DNA of 64,000 nucleotides from DRTC01 sp964521025 (GTDB taxonomy: Bacteria > Cloacimonadota > Cloacimonadia > Cloacimonadales > TCS61): positions 26,713-90,712 of the forward strand of contig CAZFPK010000012.1 of NCBI GenBank assembly GCA_964521025.1, written 5' to 3'. Position numbers and translations under genes: made by a program. The number at the start of each line of letters is the position of its first letter. Position 1 is the first letter of the stretch. Shown here one piece after another: positions 52,056-60,957 of the stretch. Under the pieces are notes generated by a model, which made no database searches, was not told where the DNA came from, and worked only from the letters and a program-made list of their open reading frames with translations.

Positions 52056-52607
52056 GTGGAATTTTTGACTAATGCAGAACTGATGCTACTTCAGATCATT
52101 AAAGAGCATAATGAAATTACCGGTTATGAAATAAATAAATATGTGATCTCCGTCGGTTATATCGAGTGGGCGGATATCGGAAAAACTTCGATCTATACAG
52201 GTTTGAAGAAACTTGAGCAAAAAGATTTTGTTCGTTCGATCATTGCTGTAGATAAAACCGGAAAAGGACCGATTCCCAGGAAATATACGATCACAACAGA
52301 GGGTGAAATAACCTTAAAACAGGAAATGATCAAAGCAATTTCTACTTCCAGAGAAAGAGAAAAGAGATTTGATCTGGCTCTTTCTGCTGTTCAAATACTT
52401 TCCAAACAGGAAACCATCGATGCTTTGGATCATAGAATTGAATACTTATCTTCTGAAAAACAAAGGGTTTCAAAAGATTATAAAAAACAAGATGAGTGCC
52501 TTCCTTTAGGCGGAAAAATTCTTTATGAAAGGATTTTGAAATCGATTGATGATGAGATTTCTTCGACTCGAGATATATTAGATTATTTGAATGGAATAGA
52601 AAACTGA
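52056..52607 (+). CDS. PadR family transcriptional regulator
   Basis: 183 residues, GTG start with AAGGAGA upstream. The N-terminal winged helix (LTNAELMLLQIIKEHNEITGYEINKYV, GKTSIYTGLKKLEQKDFV, RKYTITTEGEITL) matches PadR; the C-terminal helical part (about 110-180) serves dimerisation. PadR proteins repress genes for stress or efflux in many bacteria. Its target here is unknown. It is divergent from lemA, and 281 bases of AT-rich DNA between them show no clear operator. Confidence 0.9.
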   Translation: MEFLTNAELMLLQIIKEHNEITGYEINKYVISVGYIEWADIGKTSIYTGLKKLEQKDFVRSIIAVDKTGKGPIPRKYTITTEGEITLKQEMIKAISTSREREKRFDLALSAVQILSKQETIDALDHRIEYLSSEKQRVSKDYKKQDECLPLGGKILYERILKSIDDEISSTRDILDYLNGIEN

Positions 52608-52669
52608 AAATTGGAAAGTATCTTGCATATATCAAATTACATATGATCCAGTTGAAATGATTTATATTA

Positions 52670-52703
52670 TTTCGCAGGAAAAATTTAAAAAAAATATAGA
52701 GTG
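52670..52703 (+). promoter_or_regulatory. Putative promoter element of the selenoprotein-like gene
   Basis: TTTCGCAGGAAAAA then TATAGAGTG, as at 33702-33727. A hairpin (AATAACCG ... CGGTTATT, 52705-52739) follows before the ATG. Confidence 0.4.
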
Positions 52704-52760
52704 CAATAACCGTGTTAATGTAATAACAACTCGGTTATTCATTCCAAAACGGAGGGAAAA

Positions 52761-54038
52761 ATGAAAAAAACAAGTTTAGTATTAATGCTTCTCATTCTTG
52801 CTACATTTGTATCAGCTACGCAAATGAATGTCATTGGAGAAGTATTCAGTTCAACCGGCTGACCTGCTTGTCCAACAGCAAGGAATTTGCTGTCTCAACT
52901 TTATACAGCTCATCCGGATTTATTCCCATTAGTTTGGGATACTGGAGATTCCTGGGGAAATGATCGTTACTGGTGGTACCCGGGAAACGGATATGTTCCC
53001 TGGATAACTTTCGGCGGCACGATCGAACCGACCTGGAACAATTATTCTGATTATGAAAATGCTTATCAACAAATCTCCATCCAGGAAAGTCCATTAGCAA
53101 TAAATCTCCAGATGTATCTTGGAAGAGATGCTTTAACAGTTACAACCGATATTGAAGTAACCGGTCAAATCACTACATCAGACAACAAATTATTCCTGGT
53201 TATTACTACACCTGTCACAGACCCAGATGCTGATTATGTAAACAAAGTTGTCGCTTATTCCGGGGAATTCGATTTTAATTTATCACAAATCGGAGAGACG
53301 ATGACCCATGAATATTCGTTCGATCTCGATCCCGGTTGGGATTTGGATGCGATCGAGATCATCGCTATCGTCCAGTCCTGGAGCGGAACGAAAAATATCC
53401 TGCAGGCTGCTCGCTCTGATTATAATCCGCTTTCACCGATCACTCCTTCCCAGATAGATTTCGGTCAAGTCGCAATAGGTTCTTCCGCAATTGAACAAAT
53501 AACGATCACAAATTACTGGGCAGATGAGCTTACAGGAATGATCTTCCCGATCCCGAATTTTGAGATTGTCGATAATTTTACTGTTCCTGCTATGGGAAGT
53601 ATCGATGTGGATCTGACATTCACTCCAACTGAGGAAATGGATTACGAAGGAGATATAATCTTCACGACCAGTCATGAATTGTTTCCAACTGTTATAGTGC
53701 ATGTCACAGGCTCAGGTTTTGAGGATTCTGCTGTTGATGAACATGAAATAACACAAAATCATTTGCTAGGGAATTTCCCGAATCCGTTCCATACTGCAAC
53801 CAAGATTTCATTTAATGTAACAAAAAAATCCCCGTTTGTGACCTTGAATATTTATAATTTGAAAGGTCAGAAAGTAAAAGAATTCGATGTCATCCTGAGC
53901 GGAGTCGAAGGGAAATCGAATTCTGTGGTCTGGGATGGAACAGATGAATCCGGGAAAAAGGCAGCAAACGGAATCTATTACTACAAACTCCAAACAGGTG
54001 GATTTTCCCAAACTAAAAAAATGATATTGATGCGCTAA
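52761..54038 (+). CDS. Secreted Omp28/thioredoxin-like selenoprotein with sorting module
   Basis: Starts at ATG 52761 with GGAGG before it and runs through an in-frame UGA (52860-52862, codon 34). Signal peptide (SLVLMLLILATFVSA), then VIGEVFSSTG-U-P-A-C-PTARNLL: the UGA takes the place of the first Cys of a thioredoxin-like CxxC site. The cis-Pro-like loop YVPWITFGG follows at about residue 75, as in Omp28-related thioredoxin-fold proteins. The middle part (about 200-310) is an Ig-like ASPM/CARDB-type domain (IDFGQVAIGSSAIEQITITN), and the end is a sorting module (NFPNPFH, IYNLKGQKVKEF, WDGTDESGKK, YYYKLQ, KKMILMR). Read as selenocysteine, it is a full-length exported redox protein (425 residues). 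Without recoding, no signal peptide would be attached to the rest. Confidence 0.88.
52875..52893 (+). promoter_or_regulatory. Bacterial SECIS-like hairpin
   Basis: ACAGCAA-(GGAAU)-UUGCUGU, a perfect seven-base-pair stem. The loop starts with GG, 20 bases after the UGA, as expected for a bacterial SECIS element read by SelB. Confidence 0.7.
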
Positions 54039-54164
54039 AACTTTGAAAACGGATTATACCAAAGGTTTTCTCTCACTTGTCCTTTTCAACGGTTTGGAAT
54101 GGTTATTTTAACCCTGAAAGAACCAATTTGAGTGGAAGAGTGAAAAAGGTTTTTTCAGGATTTG

Positions 54165-54215
54165 GATTGGACTCAACTTCATCAGAGCGTAGCAACGATG
54201 GAGTTGAGTACAATC
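54165..54215. repeat. Dispersed hairpin repeat, family R2 (copy 2, reversed)
   Basis: GATTGGACTCAACTTCATC ... GATGGAGTTGAGTACAATC, a long imperfect palindrome, orientation opposite to the other copies. It lies between convergent genes. Confidence 0.7.
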
Positions 54216-54285
54216 TATTTTCCAACTGGACTCCATTGCTTCCCTGTAAAGTACGATCTTTCCTTAAGATTGGAGTTATTTAATA

Positions 54286-55026
54286 TTATCTTCCTTTAGT
54301 CTGAAGTATTCTTGTCTTCTTCTTCAAAAACCTCAAAACTAAATAGACCAGTAGAGAAAATATAAAAATCCCTAACCAGCAAAATGAAACTTCAAACCGT
54401 TTCAATTCAATAAAATTCCGGAAAACATGCAGGAAAACAAAACAGCTGATCATTCCGAAAAAGCCGGAATATTCCATTTTTAAAACTTTACGCAGCGAAA
54501 AATCCAATTCTGATTTTTTCCATTTCCTGAAATCCGGGAAAAAGGGTGGAGTTTGTTTCGACCAGCTTAAGAAATCTTTCCCGAATTTGCTTTCCAGAAA
54601 AGATTCTTCCGCATACATAATTCTTTCATAATAAATCCAGTACAAAAGAATGAAAATAAAGAGCAACCACAAAGACTGTACGAAAAGAATAATTCCCAGC
54701 CACATCAGGAAATTTCCAAGATAGAGTGGATGACGGACAGCAGAATAAATTCCTGTCGTGTTCAGTGAATTAGCTATTTGATTTCGGGTATTCCTGCCGG
54801 AAGTTCTTCCCGGAACATGTCCGATCGTGATGATCCTGACAGCCAATCCAAGAAATGAAACGAGCAGACAAAATTTCGTAAAAATAGTGTTTACTAAATT
54901 TTTTTCCGGCAAGAAACTTCCGGTCAAAACCGCCAGAATAACCATCGGTAAAAGCAAAAGCGGGAGATAACTGCGATGTCTGAAAAGCCAGTCTCCCTGA
55001 TTTTTCAATTCATTTTTCAAAGCCAT
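54286..55026 (-). CDS. Isoprenylcysteine carboxyl methyltransferase (ICMT)-like membrane protein
   Basis: 246 residues with about six membrane helices. The family core NTTGIYSAVRHPLYLGNFLMWLGI and the later YERIMYAEESFLESKFGKDFLSW (E-x2-L-x3-FG-x2-Y-like) bind SAM. Bacterial members methylate small or lipid substrates; the substrate here is unknown. No close operon partner; the next minus-strand gene upstream (FadL-like) is 175 bases away. Confidence 0.83.
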   Translation of the reverse strand: MALKNELKNQGDWLFRHRSYLPLLLLPMVILAVLTGSFLPEKNLVNTIFTKFCLLVSFLGLAVRIITIGHVPGRTSGRNTRNQIANSLNTTGIYSAVRHPLYLGNFLMWLGIILFVQSLWLLFIFILLYWIYYERIMYAEESFLESKFGKDFLSWSKQTPPFFPDFRKWKKSELDFSLRKVLKMEYSGFFGMISCFVFLHVFRNFIELKRFEVSFCWLGIFIFSLLVYLVLRFLKKKTRILQTKGR

Positions 55027-55201
55027 GAGTTCATAAATAATTTCATTGCTTTTTTGTAAAATAAAAGTTTTGGTTAGAAATCTTGAGGTTAAACCGACTG
55101 GACTTCATCAACTTCACTTAGTTGGAGTTCGTTTAATAAATTAACACAAACCATAAGTCAAGATCGGCTAAAGCCGACTTAACTCAAGGTTCTATTATTG
55201 T

Positions 55202-56530
55202 TTATTTTTTAAATTTATACCCAAATCCCATACTGAAAGCAAAAGTATCCATCTGGTATAATCCCGGCATATTATGTTCGGCAGCGACAGCATCCCCTTC
55301 CAAATCCAACAGCAATTCGATCCCGAAATCGAGATTGAAATTACCTTTTCGATAACCAAAACCGGTTGTCATTCCCCAATTGTTAGATGAAGGAAAGAGG
55401 ATATTTGCTGTTTCATTCGATGCAGGAGCAGGATCATGATATACTCCACCTCGCCAGAAAAAATTCGGTCTAACTTGAAAATCCAAACCAAACCTGATTT
55501 GAACGGCATTTTTCCAATCCAGATGCATTTCCTGTTCTTTAATATAAGTTCCACCCTGACCATCCGGCATCTCGATTTTGGCAAGTAAAGTTTTTAAAGT
55601 TGACCAGTTCGAATACTGTACATCGAGAGTCATCAAAAAGTCTTCGCTGGTACGAAGTGCTCCTCCAATACCAATCCAGAGAGGCCATTCTATATCCATT
55701 TCCACATCTCTGGTTCCAACTTCAGGCAAATCGATATCAGCATCACCTTTGAAAGTCACTTTTGCCGGTGATCGTACACTTAAACCTAAATCGAGATTTT
55801 CTGTGAAAAGAGTATTCAGTTTCAGACCAAAAGATGCTCCATAACCGGAACCTTTGATATTAAAAGCAGTCTGCGTATCCACTATTTTATCGAAAGTATC
55901 ATTGGATTGAAAAGGAATTCCGGTTGCATTATCGACCATATCCTCGGCTCGCTGCATTTTCAGAATTCCATAATAGACATTGATTGCTGTTCCCAGCGAG
56001 AAAGTCTCCGAAATCCGGTATGCAAAAGCCGGACTGAAATTGAAAACACCGATTTTACTCATCCAGTTGAATTCTTTTTCAGCATACAGATTTGGAATTG
56101 TCTCCAATGAATCCAAAAAAGCAGGACCGTTGAATCCAAGCAGTTCATCACCTTTCCATTCGATACCTAATCCAGCCGGAACAAAAGCACCGAAACCGAG
56201 AGAGAATTTTCCAAAATTATAATTCAGGAATAAATTCGGGCTGGCGTAATTTTTAATTTTGTTTCGAGCATCGATTTCTATATCTTCATTGATGTATTTA
56301 GCCAGGGGAATAATGTCGGTTCCAAATGCAGTTATTCCTGCTTTTTGCCCCGATAGTCCAGCTGGATTCCAGTAAACTGCAGTCTGGTCGTCAGCGAGTC
56401 CGATAAATGCTCCGCCCATTCCCAATGCTTTTGGTCCGATGCTGTTCAGGCTCAATCCATTGGCAGATAATCGTATTGAAAAAATCATCAGAAATATTAA
56501 TGTTACGGTTTTTATCGTTCGATTATTCAT
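55202..56530 (-). CDS. OmpP1/FadL/TodX family outer-membrane transporter
   Basis: 442 residues. Signal peptide, then NGLSLNSIGPKALGMGGAFIGLADDQTAVYWNPAGLSG, the N-terminal hatch of FadL-type channels for hydrophobic compounds. Barrel strands follow (KFSLGFGAFVPAGLGIEWKG, NLDLGLSVRSPAKVTFKGDA, FFWRGGVYHDPAPASNETAN), and the last strand ends in F-x-F-x-G-Y-K-F-K. AAGGAGC precedes the ATG. It follows the other barrel gene on the same strand. Confidence 0.93.
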   Translation of the reverse strand: MNNRTIKTVTLIFLMIFSIRLSANGLSLNSIGPKALGMGGAFIGLADDQTAVYWNPAGLSGQKAGITAFGTDIIPLAKYINEDIEIDARNKIKNYASPNLFLNYNFGKFSLGFGAFVPAGLGIEWKGDELLGFNGPAFLDSLETIPNLYAEKEFNWMSKIGVFNFSPAFAYRISETFSLGTAINVYYGILKMQRAEDMVDNATGIPFQSNDTFDKIVDTQTAFNIKGSGYGASFGLKLNTLFTENLDLGLSVRSPAKVTFKGDADIDLPEVGTRDVEMDIEWPLWIGIGGALRTSEDFLMTLDVQYSNWSTLKTLLAKIEMPDGQGGTYIKEQEMHLDWKNAVQIRFGLDFQVRPNFFWRGGVYHDPAPASNETANILFPSSNNWGMTTGFGYRKGNFNLDFGIELLLDLEGDAVAAEHNMPGLYQMDTFAFSMGFGYKFKK

Positions 56531-56615
56531 AATAGCTCCTTTATTATTTGAAAACTTGAATTAACCGGGGAAACTTAACTCAAGACTGCGTCTTAAGTCA
56601 GGTTTGCGAAGTTAC

Positions 56616-57473
56616 TCAGAAAGTGCACATTATTCCAAATGCAGTAGTAAAATCAATCGCTTTAGGGGAAATTCCGTAAGAATTATCTGCTTTGATCGTT
56701 ATCAATTCGGATAGTTGATAATGAATTGTAGAAATCAATTCCCATTCATCGATGGCTCCGGTTTCGCCGCCTTCGATACCAAGCATCATTCTCCATTTAT
56801 CCGCCAATCGTCTCAAATAGCGCAGCGAAGTTTCTCCCACATCGAAATGAGAATCAACATGATTATATTCCAGATCCGTATGCAGAGAAAAAGTTCCAAT
56901 AGGAAATCCTTTCATAAAACCGAGTCCGAGTTTGATATCCCAGTGTTTATCGTGTAACAGGATTTTGTCTTTCTGGGTAGGAACGGTCAGATTCAGGAAG
57001 GAAAAAACTTCCGGACTGCGTTTTGTTTCTTCCAATAAGCGAAATCGCAGTTGACTTTCGATATCGCCAAATCCTTTTTCTTCGATTTTTGCCGGAAGGT
57101 CGCTGTTGTCATCCGCAGGTTTTTCAAAAGAAATTTTCTGATAAGAAATTCCGAGTTCGAGAGCAATATTCCGATGAAATCCGTAACCCAGGAATAACTG
57201 TTCGGAAGAACCGGAATACTTTGCCAGATAATCTTCTTCCACATCATAACCAAAATCGAGGGGTTGATATTCGTAATTGGAATCATAAAAATATTCAATG
57301 AAAGGATAAACAACCAATTCTCCTTTTTGGATAAAATGTCCGAACATTGATGTGGTGACTCCGGTTCCTCTGTCTTTCAGGAAATCCGGCAATTTTTCTT
57401 CTGCAATAATCAGTGATGAAATAACTGCAAAAAGCAGTTTGATCATATTTTTTTTGTTGAACACATACATCAT
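56616..57473 (-). CDS. Putative outer-membrane beta-barrel protein
   Basis: 285 residues. Signal peptide (MIKLLFAVISSLIIA), then DRGTGVTTSMFGHFIQKGEL, a start seen in short transporter-like barrels, and regular amphipathic strands (ELVVYPFIEYFYDSNYEYQP, NIALELGISYQKISFE, DIESQLRFRLL, GTFSLHTDLEYNHV) to the final Phe (GIMCTF), as usual for barrels. AGGAGAAA precedes the ATG. It lies downstream of the PepSY-like and two-component genes, so it may belong to their regulon. Confidence 0.78.
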   Translation of the reverse strand: MMYVFNKKNMIKLLFAVISSLIIAEEKLPDFLKDRGTGVTTSMFGHFIQKGELVVYPFIEYFYDSNYEYQPLDFGYDVEEDYLAKYSGSSEQLFLGYGFHRNIALELGISYQKISFEKPADDNSDLPAKIEEKGFGDIESQLRFRLLEETKRSPEVFSFLNLTVPTQKDKILLHDKHWDIKLGLGFMKGFPIGTFSLHTDLEYNHVDSHFDVGETSLRYLRRLADKWRMMLGIEGGETGAIDEWELISTIHYQLSELITIKADNSYGISPKAIDFTTAFGIMCTF

Positions 57474-57554
57474 TTTCTCCTATTTTTTTATACTGATAGA
57501 CTGGACATCATCTCCGCCAATTGATTGAAAATGGAATTCAGTTTGGAGTGTTTT

Positions 57555-57667
57555 GATTGTACTCAACTCCATTTTCGCTTCGCTCTGATGAAGTCGAGTC
57601 CAATCAGGTCGAGTGTTTTTTTGATCGTTCTCAACTCCATGCTTCGCTTTGAAGTCGAGTCCAATCA
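57555..57667. repeat. Dispersed hairpin repeats, family R2 (two tandem copies)
   Basis: Two copies (57555-57606, 57622-57667) of TGAT-C/T-GT(A/T)CTCAACTCCAT ... ATGAAGTCGAGTCCAATCA. They lie between the PepSY-like and the barrel genes. Confidence 0.75.
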
Positions 57668-57685
57668 AGGTTTTACTATCAATTT

Positions 57686-58192
57686 CTAATCATCATCTCC
57701 ATTATCATCATCGTCGTCATCTTCTTCTCCAGCGTCATCGTCTTTGTCTTCATCGTTACTGATTTCGATCACAACTGTCTTGCCATCGAGCCGTCCTTCG
57801 ATCTCATAAGAAATTTCCCGCACTTCTTCGACTTCTTTGATCTCAAATTCTGGGTATTTTTCAATTAGAAGTTTCCGGGTTGCTTCCGGTAGATCATCGG
57901 GATCGATCGTTTTTTTGATCTCGGTCAAGACTCCGTCCTGCGTGAAAATGTAACTGGTTTCTACTTTACCTTTTTCCGTCTCGATAGCATAATCGATGTC
58001 GTCTTTTCCTTCTTTTTCCATTTCGATTTCGGAGATCAGTTTTACATCGGAAATTGTTTTGAATGCTTGTTGCACTTTTTTGGGGAGTTTCTTAAATTTC
58101 ATTTCGCTTTTGTCTTCATCGTCTTCTGCGATCAAAACCGCGAAAGCAATGATCAGCAATCCTGTGATCAGGATAATTCCATTTTTTTTCAT
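57686..58192 (-). CDS. PepSY-like (DUF2874) exported protein with acidic tail
   Basis: 168 residues. Signal peptide (GIILITGLLIIAFAVLIA), two PepSY-like repeats (LPKKVQQAFKTISDVKLISE ... DYAIETEKGKVETSYIFTQDG and LPEATRKLLIEKYPEFEIKE ... SYEIEGRLDGKTVVIEIS), then an Asp/Glu run (DEDKDDDAGEEDDDDDDNGD). Such proteins are periplasmic, probably bind calcium or inhibit a protease, and often neighbour two-component systems. GGAGG precedes the ATG. Confidence 0.85.
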   Translation of the reverse strand: MKKNGIILITGLLIIAFAVLIAEDDEDKSEMKFKKLPKKVQQAFKTISDVKLISEIEMEKEGKDDIDYAIETEKGKVETSYIFTQDGVLTEIKKTIDPDDLPEATRKLLIEKYPEFEIKEVEEVREISYEIEGRLDGKTVVIEISNDEDKDDDAGEEDDDDDDNGDDD

Positions 58193-58362
58193 TTTTCATT
58201 TCCTCCTTCTTTATATCTGGCTGAAAAATAGGTGCTTTATATTAAATCTGGATTAAATTGAAATTAAACTTATTTTTTATTTTTCGCTCAAATTATTGAA
58301 AACAACTTTTATTCAATAGACTTCAAATTTTATATATCGAATTGTAAAGAAATTAATTTTTT

Positions 58363-59814
58363 TTAATCTTTCGACAGAAAATCAACCGTAAAACAACTTC
58401 CTTTCCCATACTCACTTTTCACTTTGATTTCCGCTTGATGGATTTTGGCGATCTTTTGAGAAATTGCCAGTCCCAAACCGGAACTTCTCGATTCCGTCGT
58501 CCGTGCTTCTTCGATACGGTAAAAGCGGTCGAATATTTTCCTGCGATTTTCCTTTTTTATACCGATTCCATTATCGGAAATCGCAACTTCTACTTCATCC
58601 CTTTCCCGTTTCATTTCGATGATGATCTTTCCCTTTTCAGGAGTGTATTTGATAGCATTTTCCAGGATATTGGAGAAAAGCCTTTCAAGGAGTTCTTTCT
58701 CACCTTTTATAATTGTTGATGAAATATTCTTCATTTCCAACGATTGATTTTTCTTTTTTGTCATTTCCAGCAGATCGTCGAACACTTCAAGGATCACATC
58801 GTTCAAATCGATTTCCTCGAAATGTATTTTTTGTGCTTTTGATTCCAGTTTGGAGATGAGGAGCAGGTTATCTATGATGTTCTGCAGCTTCTCGATTTCT
58901 TCACCTAAATTTTTGATGGATTTTCTATATTCTTCAGGTTCTCTTTTCTGACGAAGGATAACTTCGATCTCACCTTTCAAGATGGTCAGCGGAGTTTTCA
59001 GTTCGTGCGAAACATCGTGGGAAAACTGACTGATCTGCTCGAAAGAATTTTCCAACCTGGAGATCAGGTCGTTGAAAGTTGTGACCAATTCTCCGATCTC
59101 GTCTCTACTACCGGTTTGAATTCTTCTGCTCAAATCCCGGGCTGTGATCATCTTCACTTCGGAAACGATATTCTTAACAGGAGCGAAGGCTTTTTTGGTC
59201 AGGATGAAGCCAACTAATGAAAGCAGGATCAGAAAAATCGGAGAGAAGATCAGTAAAGTAATTCTGATTCTTTTCAGGCTTTTATGCAAGCTGGTAAGGG
59301 GTTCTGCGATCTGGACAAGAAAGTGATTATCGAGAAAATCATAGAAATAGAAATTCAAGATTTTCACATCATCGGAAGTGAAAATATAATAACGGTTTGA
59401 AGTAGATTTTATCCTGATCGTCTTTTCGATCAAATCCTGCTCAATCGGAATTTCCAGATCAGGAAGATTATCCGTTCTGGCAATAATCTGCGGAGATTCC
59501 GGTTTCTTCACATTCAGAAGTTGTCCGCAGAATCCGGCTGGTCGTATCAGTTCATCAAAATCTTCCATGAATATCTCGTCTATAATCTCGATTTCTTCTT
59601 TATATTCATCGTCTTTTTCGATCAATCCGCCTTTCAAATTCTGCTTGAAAGTATCTCCAACTAAAATTTCACAACTATTGACCAGCGACTTTTCGATGTT
59701 TTTTTCCAAACTGCTACTGAAACTGAAATAGATGAACAGGTCGAAACCTACCAATATGATTAAAACCGAGATTATATGAATTAAAGTCAGTTTTTTGCGG
59801 ATCGATATTTTCAT
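58363..59814 (-). CDS. Sensor histidine kinase
   Basis: 483 residues. Two membrane helices (about 11-32 and 185-206) flank a ~150-residue periplasmic sensor region; HAMP follows (KNIVSEVKMITARDLSRRI). The HisKA box SHDVSHELKTPLTIL holds the phosphorylated His near 270. The ATPase domain shows N-box ENAIKYTPEKGK, G1 SDNGIGIKKE and G2 SSGLGLAIS. It is encoded downstream of its regulator, with an R2 hairpin and ~120 bases between them. The PepSY-like gene follows, so the input may be envelope stress or divalent metal. Confidence 0.95.
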   Translation of the reverse strand: MKISIRKKLTLIHIISVLIILVGFDLFIYFSFSSSLEKNIEKSLVNSCEILVGDTFKQNLKGGLIEKDDEYKEEIEIIDEIFMEDFDELIRPAGFCGQLLNVKKPESPQIIARTDNLPDLEIPIEQDLIEKTIRIKSTSNRYYIFTSDDVKILNFYFYDFLDNHFLVQIAEPLTSLHKSLKRIRITLLIFSPIFLILLSLVGFILTKKAFAPVKNIVSEVKMITARDLSRRIQTGSRDEIGELVTTFNDLISRLENSFEQISQFSHDVSHELKTPLTILKGEIEVILRQKREPEEYRKSIKNLGEEIEKLQNIIDNLLLISKLESKAQKIHFEEIDLNDVILEVFDDLLEMTKKKNQSLEMKNISSTIIKGEKELLERLFSNILENAIKYTPEKGKIIIEMKRERDEVEVAISDNGIGIKKENRRKIFDRFYRIEEARTTESRSSGLGLAISQKIAKIHQAEIKVKSEYGKGSCFTVDFLSKD

Positions 59815-59829
59815 TCTGATTCCTTTTGA

Positions 59830-59938
59830 AGACTCGACTTGCTACAAAGTGCGAGTTGAGTCAGATTCAAGTTTGATCGTGTTTTGGATTGTTCTCAACT
59901 CCATCGTCGCTTCGCTCCTATGAAGTCGAGTCCAATCA
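59830..59938. repeat. R2 hairpins between regulator and kinase genes
   Basis: A short hairpin GACTCGACTTGC-(TACAAA)-GTGCGAGTTGAGTC (59831-59862), then a long R2 copy (GGATTGTTCTCAACTCCATC ... GAAGTCGAGTCCAATCA, 59886-59938). The latter includes the stop codon of the response regulator. Confidence 0.7.
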
Positions 59939-60607
59939 CTCATCTTTCAAGATATAACCTCTTCCACGCAAGGTAAAAATCAATTTCTTCTCAAAGCCCG
60001 TATCTACTTTTTTCCGCAGATGATGAATATAGACATTCACAACATTCGTAAAGAGTTCCGAATTCATATCCCACACAGGCTCGATGATCCTGGTTTCCGT
60101 CAGGATCTTGTTTTTGTTCCGCATAAGATATTCCAGCAAACCGTATTCTCTGCCGGAGAGAATAATTTCCTTTCCTGCCCGGAAAACTCGACGGGAATTG
60201 ACATCGAGTTCCAGGTCTGCAGCTTTCAAAATTTGTGATTTGTATTCCTGGTTGCGTCGTAATAATGCTTGAATGCGAGCCAGTAATTCCGCAAAAGCAA
60301 ATGGTTTACTCAAATAATCATCTGCTCCGGCTTGCAGTCCTTTCACTTTATCTTCCGTTGTGTCTTTGGCAGTCAGCATAATGATCGGCGTTAAAATGTT
60401 ATTGCTGCGGATTTCCAGGCAAACCTCGATGCCGTTTTTCAGCGGCAGCATAATGTCCAGGATGATGATATCATATTCGTTAGCAATTGCCCAATATGCT
60501 CCGTCTTCACCGTTATGAAAAACATCGATCGCATAATTTTCTTCGCGCAGACCTTTGGCGATAAAGCCGGCGATCTTTTTATCGTCTTCTACTAATAAAA
60601 TACGCAT
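59936..60607 (-). CDS. OmpR/PhoB family response regulator
   Basis: 223 residues. Receiver domain with the acidic pair RILLVEDDKK, phospho-acceptor Asp in YDIIILDIMLPLKNG (about residue 52), and the switch Thr/Lys in IIMLTAKD and YLSKPF. The C-terminal winged helix (KEIILSGREYGLLEYLMRN, NVVNVYIHHLRKKVD, TLRGRGYIL) binds DNA. It pairs with the kinase downstream. The last codon and stop fall in an R2 repeat. Confidence 0.96.
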   Translation of the reverse strand: MRILLVEDDKKIAGFIAKGLREENYAIDVFHNGEDGAYWAIANEYDIIILDIMLPLKNGIEVCLEIRSNNILTPIIMLTAKDTTEDKVKGLQAGADDYLSKPFAFAELLARIQALLRRNQEYKSQILKAADLELDVNSRRVFRAGKEIILSGREYGLLEYLMRNKNKILTETRIIEPVWDMNSELFTNVVNVYIHHLRKKVDTGFEKKLIFTLRGRGYILKDE

Positions 60608-60729
60608 TTGAATCTTGGTCCTTTATATTTAATTTTAGATAATCTGGAATGATTAATATTAAAAGGAAATTAGTATAAAATTAAATAAATTTAATATTCA
60701 AAGGTTTTTTAAGGAATTTGAAAAAAAGA

Positions 60730-60957
60730 CTACAATGCAATGATCTCATTCGTTGCAGATGCTCGTATCGTCTGCATCGAGAGCCATTCTTTGGCTTCCT
60801 CCGCATCATCGAATTCTTTGCTGATAGCATAATTATTCTCGCTTCCAGCAAAGAATTTCAGATAACATTTCTCGCTTTTTTCCAATCTCACCAACTCGAT
60901 CTTAAAGACATTGTCGATGTTGATGAATATTCCCTTATCTATCTCGATTATTTTCAT
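60730..60957 (-). CDS. Small soluble protein of unknown function
   Basis: 75 residues from the ATG at 60957, preceded by GGAGGTTTT. It is predicted beta-rich then helical (KIIEIDKGIFINIDNVFKIE, KCYLKFFAGSENNYAISKEF, DDAEEAKEWLS), similar to small proteins that bind a ligand or partner at the membrane. No family is recognised. It lies upstream of the response regulator and may share its promoter region. Confidence 0.6.
   Translation of the reverse strand: MKIIEIDKGIFINIDNVFKIELVRLEKSEKCYLKFFAGSENNYAISKEFDDAEEAKEWLSMQTIRASATNEIIAL

Noticed and set aside
46994..54038. Genome-wide reassignment of UGA to Trp or Gly as the cause of the two in-frame UGA codons
   Set aside because: UGA ends other intact genes in the window (ferredoxin at 40904, response regulator at 59936), and Trp or Gly does not fit the first Cys position of the CxxC site.
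54077..54283. 68-codon frame after the selenoprotein gene
   Set aside because: It mostly covers an R2 repeat and has no ribosome-binding site or homology that I recognise.
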